Of a stretch of DNA of 8,829 nt, positions 6,605 through 8,829 are shown in pieces; within the stretch, counting starts at the first letter, position 1; every line of letters begins with the position of its first letter. A program made the position numbers and the translations under genes. The stretch covers positions 1 through 8,829 of the forward strand of contig JAGVKR010000339.1 of the NCBI GenBank assembly GCA_020050375.1, read 5' to 3'. The stretch is from Planctomycetales bacterium. Lineage in GTDB: Bacteria; Planctomycetota; Planctomycetia; Planctomycetales; Planctomycetaceae. The notes beneath the pieces were generated by a model. The model was not told the DNA's origin. It searched no databases and saw only the letters and a program-made list of their open reading frames with translations.

Positions 6605-6973
6605 ATGTTACGCCACAACGCAGATTTGAAGGTTGTCACACTTTTGCTCGTCGCCTCGAACATTCTCTGCTATTACGAGGTGCCAACTTTGAGTGCGTCC
6701 TGCGCAACGGACGAGTGCTTCACGTATTCGTGCTTTAAGGCTACCGATCAGTGCTTTGAGTACGAGCTTACGACAACTGAGAAAGGCAGGTCGGAGAACG
6801 GAGTTGTGCAGAACGGAACTGTGGCCGGCGACGGCAACACGCGACAGCGCACGAAATCGTCGTGCACGAAAGAATGCAGTAGTTATAATGGAGATCAGCG
6901 AGCGGGAAGCTGCGGGGGGACTAACGGAAGTTGGAACGATACGTCAAAGAGCAAGTGCAACACAGGATCCTGA
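6605..6973 (+). CDS. Small secreted cysteine-rich protein
   Basis: This encodes 122 residues with a strong Shine-Dalgarno. Residues 1-31 form a signal peptide: a polar n-region with Lys 9, the core VVTLLLVASNILC, and a likely cut near S-A-S before Cys 33. The mature part has eight Cys (33, 38, 43, 50, 87, 91, 103, 118) in two clusters of four, separated by a polar Thr/Gly/Asn stretch (54-86). The even number suggests up to four disulfides. The rest is rich in Ser, Thr, Asn and Gly with few hydrophobics, like a small exported disulfide-knotted or surface peptide. I recognise no named family. Its last 43 bases overlap the longest frame of the acyltransferase that follows, suggesting translational coupling. 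Small Cys-rich exported peptides next to DUF1573 genes remind me of Bacteroidetes NVEALA-type loci, but no sequence match is claimed. Confidence 0.82.
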   Translation: MLRHNADLKVVTLLLVASNILCYYEVPTLSASCATDECFTYSCFKATDQCFEYELTTTEKGRSENGVVQNGTVAGDGNTRQRTKSSCTKECSSYNGDQRAGSCGGTNGSWNDTSKSKCNTGS

Positions 6974-8136
6974 AAACACATGATCCCATCGTAACGCACG
7001 AAGGCCGATTGGAGTCGGTAGATTTTTTTCGTGGTCTCGCGCTCCTGATCGTGCTGGTGGATCATATCGACTGGTGGGCGCGTGCCGAAGGGGGTGGCTT
7101 CATTCGGGACTGGATGCCGATCGGCCTCGGCTTCTCGGATGCAGCGGAAGCTTTCGTATTCCTGTCGGGTTTTACGTTTGGTTGGGTGTATACCCAACGA
7201 ATGGCAGAAGACGGATTTCTGCCGGTTGCCGTGCGTGCCTTGATTCGCGCTGTTGAAGTGTACGGGACCTACCTGGCGACCGTCGCTGTCGTTGCACTCC
7301 TCGCCTACGCGGCGAATTCGACGTTTGCGGACTTAGGTGTTGAAGATGAAGTCGCGTTGTGTCGGGCCTTCTTCGCCGCGATGCGGCTTGAGTATCAACC
7401 GTTCGCGTTGGGAGTGCTCTGCTTCTACGTCGTTATCATCCCATGCCTCCCGATTCTGCTCGCGCTAATCCAGCGACTCCCTGCTGTGGCCATATGTCTC
7501 TCGCTGGCTCTGTACGGATTTGCGCAGTTTGAACCGACGTTCAGTTTTGCGGCGCGCGACCGGCACCAGTGGATTTTCAATCCACTTGCCTGGCAAGCGC
7601 TGGCGACGCTCGGGTTAGCCTTTGGTCGGCACGCGCGGTTGAAGCGCGCCGGGCCTCCGCGCGCCGGCCTTTGGACCGTCGCGGCAGTGCTATTTGTCGC
7701 CTTCGGTGTCCTCACAAAGAAAGGACTGCTACCGGCAGTCAGCGACGATCCGATGCTTTCTGAATGCCTGATTACGTCTTTCGTCCACAAGTCCACCTGG
7801 GTCGGGAAGATGCAACTCGGTCTCGTGCGCATCGTACACTTCCTTGCCGTCACGCACCTCGCGACGCTGCTACTTCCGCGTGGCGGCCCTGTGTGGCTCC
7901 GAAGCCTCATGACCCTCTTTGTCGTTTGCGGACGCAGCCCGCTCGTTGTCTATTCGACCGGTACTGTGCTCGCATACTTCTCGGCCATCATCTTTCATTG
8001 GGTTGGCACCGATGCGGCAACCGTTTCGCTCGTGGCGCTTGATGCTTGTTTTGTCGAATTTGCTATTGCTCGTCTATTCAATAACACACGACTGAATGTT
8101 CGGAAGCCGAAGGCCCGCGACCAGACCAAGCGATAG
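6931..8136 (+). CDS. OpgC-type membrane acyltransferase
   Basis: This encodes up to 401 residues, about the family's usual length. Landmarks are RLESVDFFRGLALLIVLVDH (26-45), GFSDAAEAFVFLSGF (67-81), W-I-F-N-P-L-A-W-Q (214-222), HKSTW then LGLVRIVHFLAVTHLA (286-311) and CGRSPLVVYSTGTVLAYFSA (333-352). These are the signature blocks of the OpgC_C family, along with about ten membrane segments. Known OpgC proteins transfer succinyl groups to osmoregulated periplasmic glucans across the inner membrane; the substrate here is unknown. There is no ATG near the N-terminus. TTG 6931 gives the longest frame and overlaps the cysteine-rich gene by 43 bases; GTG 6955 (overlap 19) is about as plausible; a TTG at 7009 is too short. 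The basic C-terminal tail (NVRKPKARDQTKR) overlaps a possible antisense MFS remnant and may not be native. Confidence 0.9.
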   Translation: MERYVKEQVQHRILKTHDPIVTHEGRLESVDFFRGLALLIVLVDHIDWWARAEGGGFIRDWMPIGLGFSDAAEAFVFLSGFTFGWVYTQRMAEDGFLPVAVRALIRAVEVYGTYLATVAVVALLAYAANSTFADLGVEDEVALCRAFFAAMRLEYQPFALGVLCFYVVIIPCLPILLALIQRLPAVAICLSLALYGFAQFEPTFSFAARDRHQWIFNPLAWQALATLGLAFGRHARLKRAGPPRAGLWTVAAVLFVAFGVLTKKGLLPAVSDDPMLSECLITSFVHKSTWVGKMQLGLVRIVHFLAVTHLATLLLPRGGPVWLRSLMTLFVVCGRSPLVVYSTGTVLAYFSAIIFHWVGTDAATVSLVALDACFVEFAIARLFNNTRLNVRKPKARDQTKR

Positions 8137-8202
8137 CAACGGCCCCAAGATCGTGCCGGCGGGATCCATCGCCAGCTCGAACCCGATCCCGCGGCCGTAG
8201 GT
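8107..8202 (-). pseudogene. Possible remnant of an MFS transporter gene
   Basis: The minus-strand frame here reads Y-G-R-G-I-G-F-E, then LAMDPAGTILGPLLSLGLVA. This resembles the G-R-x-x-G-F-x-R-A-M-D-x-x-G-x-x-x-G-P-L-L-A block of major facilitator drug-type transporters. Nothing before or after it in this frame looks like a transporter, so if real it is a fragment of one transmembrane helix pair. It overlaps the last 30 bases of the acyltransferase. It could be a chance reading. Confidence 0.3.
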
Positions 8203-8256
8203 ATGTCTGCAAGCGACCCAAAACCTGCCAGATGCCACGATCCGCGCATCACCGGC

Positions 8257-8352
8257 ATGAGCGCCGATGACTCGATTCCCGGCCTGCCGGACGATGAGGC
8301 CGAGCTGGCGACGCCGGACGAAGAGGACGCTGACGAGCTTGCCGAAGAGTGA
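8257..8352 (+). pseudogene. Diverged echo of the TolC-like protein's acidic C-terminus
   Basis: From the ATG at 8257 the frame reads 31 residues: M-S-A-D-D-S-I-P-G-L-P, then DDEAELATP, then DEEDADELAEE, stop. The end of the TolC-like protein (about residues 763-793) reads A-D-S-I-P-T-M-P, then EDEAELEIP, then SDEDADEDAA, stop. The order, the stop position and much of the DNA agree, so this is most simply the 3' end of a lost TolC paralogue. Upstream similarity stops near 8266. The frame is also open back to the acyltransferase stop, with ATG 8203 as another possible start (49 residues), but no ribosome-binding site supports a gene. Confidence 0.5.
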
Positions 8353-8455
8353 CAGCGTGTGAAAGATTGTAGTGTGGACTTTAGTCCACACGAGATTCTG
8401 TATCGTGTGTGCGACGAGCGTACAGATCGAAACATTCGCACGCTCCGACGGGAGA
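8353..8455. other. Non-coding spacer before leader copy B
   Basis: These bases hold a hairpin at 8372-8391 and a competing one (CACACGA 8387-8393 with TCGTGTG 8403-8409). I see no gene. Unlike the spacer before copy A, it has no CATTTTTCCCG-type inverted repeat. Confidence 0.5.
8372..8391. repeat. Perfect hairpin GTGTGGACT-TT-AGTCCACAC
   Basis: Two 9-base arms (8372-8380 and 8383-8391) are exact inverted repeats around TT. Similar GTGGACT/AGTCCAC palindromes seem familiar to me from planctomycete intergenic regions, but that is unverified. It could be the transcription end of the upstream operon, although no T-run follows. Confidence 0.6.
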
Positions 8456-8802
8456 GGGAAATCACCCCAGTCGTTAAGAATTTTCGAATAGCGAAAGAAT
8501 TCTCTTGACTTCGTTGTTCGGCGAGACCAGGCTGAACACGTTGCGTGGCGCGTCATCACGCCCTTCTTCTTGTCGAGCCTTTCTTTCGACACACGACGCG
8601 CTCCTGCGGCATGCGATCTGACTTGTCATTCCTTTGCGAGGCCACACCGGTTCGGTTGCAGAAGCATCCGAACCGGAAGCAAAAACGGAGGAAGCGATGT
8701 TGCTGTTAGTAAGAAATAGCCCCGGCCGGTCGCGGTTCTTGACCGCGGACGGCCGTCGGGTTACGGGTGGAGAGACCGGGGCGCTCGGTTTGGGCGCGCA
8801 CG
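8456..8802 (+). repeat. Leader repeat, copy B
   Basis: This is the second copy of the 3832-4178 unit in direct orientation, about 4.6 kb downstream. It keeps TTGACT (8505-8510), the TGTCGA/TCGACA hairpin (8571-8576 with 8586-8591), TTCCTT (8629-8634), the Shine-Dalgarno and the ATG. TTGACT-to-ATG spacing is 192 bases here and 194 in copy A. The similarity ends close to the poly-C run, so the true end of the repeat is not visible. Confidence 0.85.
8687..8692 (+). promoter_or_regulatory. Ribosome-binding site in leader copy B
   Basis: GGAGGA lies 4 bases before the ATG at 8697. It is a stronger match to the anti-Shine-Dalgarno than its counterpart in copy A. Confidence 0.65.
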
Positions 8803-8829
8803 TGTGTTGCCCCCCCCCCCCCCCCCCCC
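8697..8829 (+). CDS. Start of a gene sharing its leader peptide with the DUF1573 gene (runs off the window)
   Basis: After a strong Shine-Dalgarno the frame reads M-L-L-L-V-R-N-S-P-G-R-S-R-F, then L-T-A-D-G-R-R, then V-T-G-G-E-T-G-A-L-G-L-G-A-H-V before entering the poly-C run, where it becomes meaningless Pro codons. The S-P-G-R-S-R-F block and T-G-x-L-G-L are shared with residues 7-31 of the DUF1573 protein. The body of the gene is outside the window. By analogy it may be another envelope cassette gene, but only about 37 codons are credible. Confidence 0.5.
   Translation, partial: MLLLVRNSPGRSRFLTADGRRVTGGETGALGLGAHVCCPPPPPP
8810..8829. other. Poly-C run at the window end
   Basis: Twenty consecutive C end the sequence with no such run in the matching repeat copy, where non-repetitive sequence follows. 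This looks like a sequencing or assembly artefact rather than biology. Confidence 0.8.

Noticed and set aside
3832..8802. The repeats as terminal repeats of a transposon
   Set aside because: There is no transposase or integrase between them, they are direct rather than inverted, and each contains a leader and a start codon.
1..8829. CRISPR array, tRNA or rRNA genes
   Set aside because: No short regularly spaced direct repeats and no tRNA- or rRNA-like sequence were seen on either strand.

Overview
The window looks like a metagenomic or draft contig from a planctomycete, probably a Pirellulales-type organism. The evidence is a GAF-containing HlyD-type adaptor fragment of the sort common in that phylum, a TolC-like outer-membrane lipoprotein with a long acidic tail, a DUF1573 lipoprotein, weak or absent Shine-Dalgarno signals on the first genes, and fairly high GC. 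This assignment is by pattern recognition only; no database was searched. Both ends look abnormal. The left end switches abruptly from the planctomycete-like gene to a MarR-type regulator and its operator, and the right end runs into 20 consecutive C.

Layout: 1-110 (-) is the N-terminus of a MarR-family regulator, with a promoter/operator palindrome at 127-176. 168-797 (-) is a GAF-domain N-terminal fragment of a HlyD-like adaptor, cut off exactly at that palindrome. 798-1237 is a divergent intergenic region with one large hairpin. 1238-3619 (+) is a TolC-family outer-membrane lipoprotein, divergent from the adaptor fragment, as expected for an efflux or type I secretion pair. 3620-4075 is non-coding, with a REP-like inverted repeat and then the first copy of a repeated leader.

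4076-8136 (+) is a compact four-gene run: a DUF1573 lipoprotein, a signal-peptide protein with a C-terminal membrane anchor (unknown family), a small secreted protein with eight mature cysteines, and an OpgC-type membrane acyltransferase whose start lies inside the cysteine-rich gene. This run is the best candidate for an undescribed envelope system. Its gene order and overlap suggest that the cysteine-rich product and the acyltransferase are made together.

8137-8829 is a mosaic: a possible antisense MFS-transporter remnant, a diverged echo of the TolC acidic C-terminus, a short perfect hairpin, and a second, highly conserved copy of the promoter/leader/start region found before the DUF1573 gene, cut short by the poly-C end. 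The two leader copies (about 345 bp, about 4.6 kb apart) bracket the four-gene cassette. Their non-coding part is far better conserved than the neighbouring TolC-tail echo, so the leader may be a functional regulatory RNA or promoter shared by a family of such cassettes.
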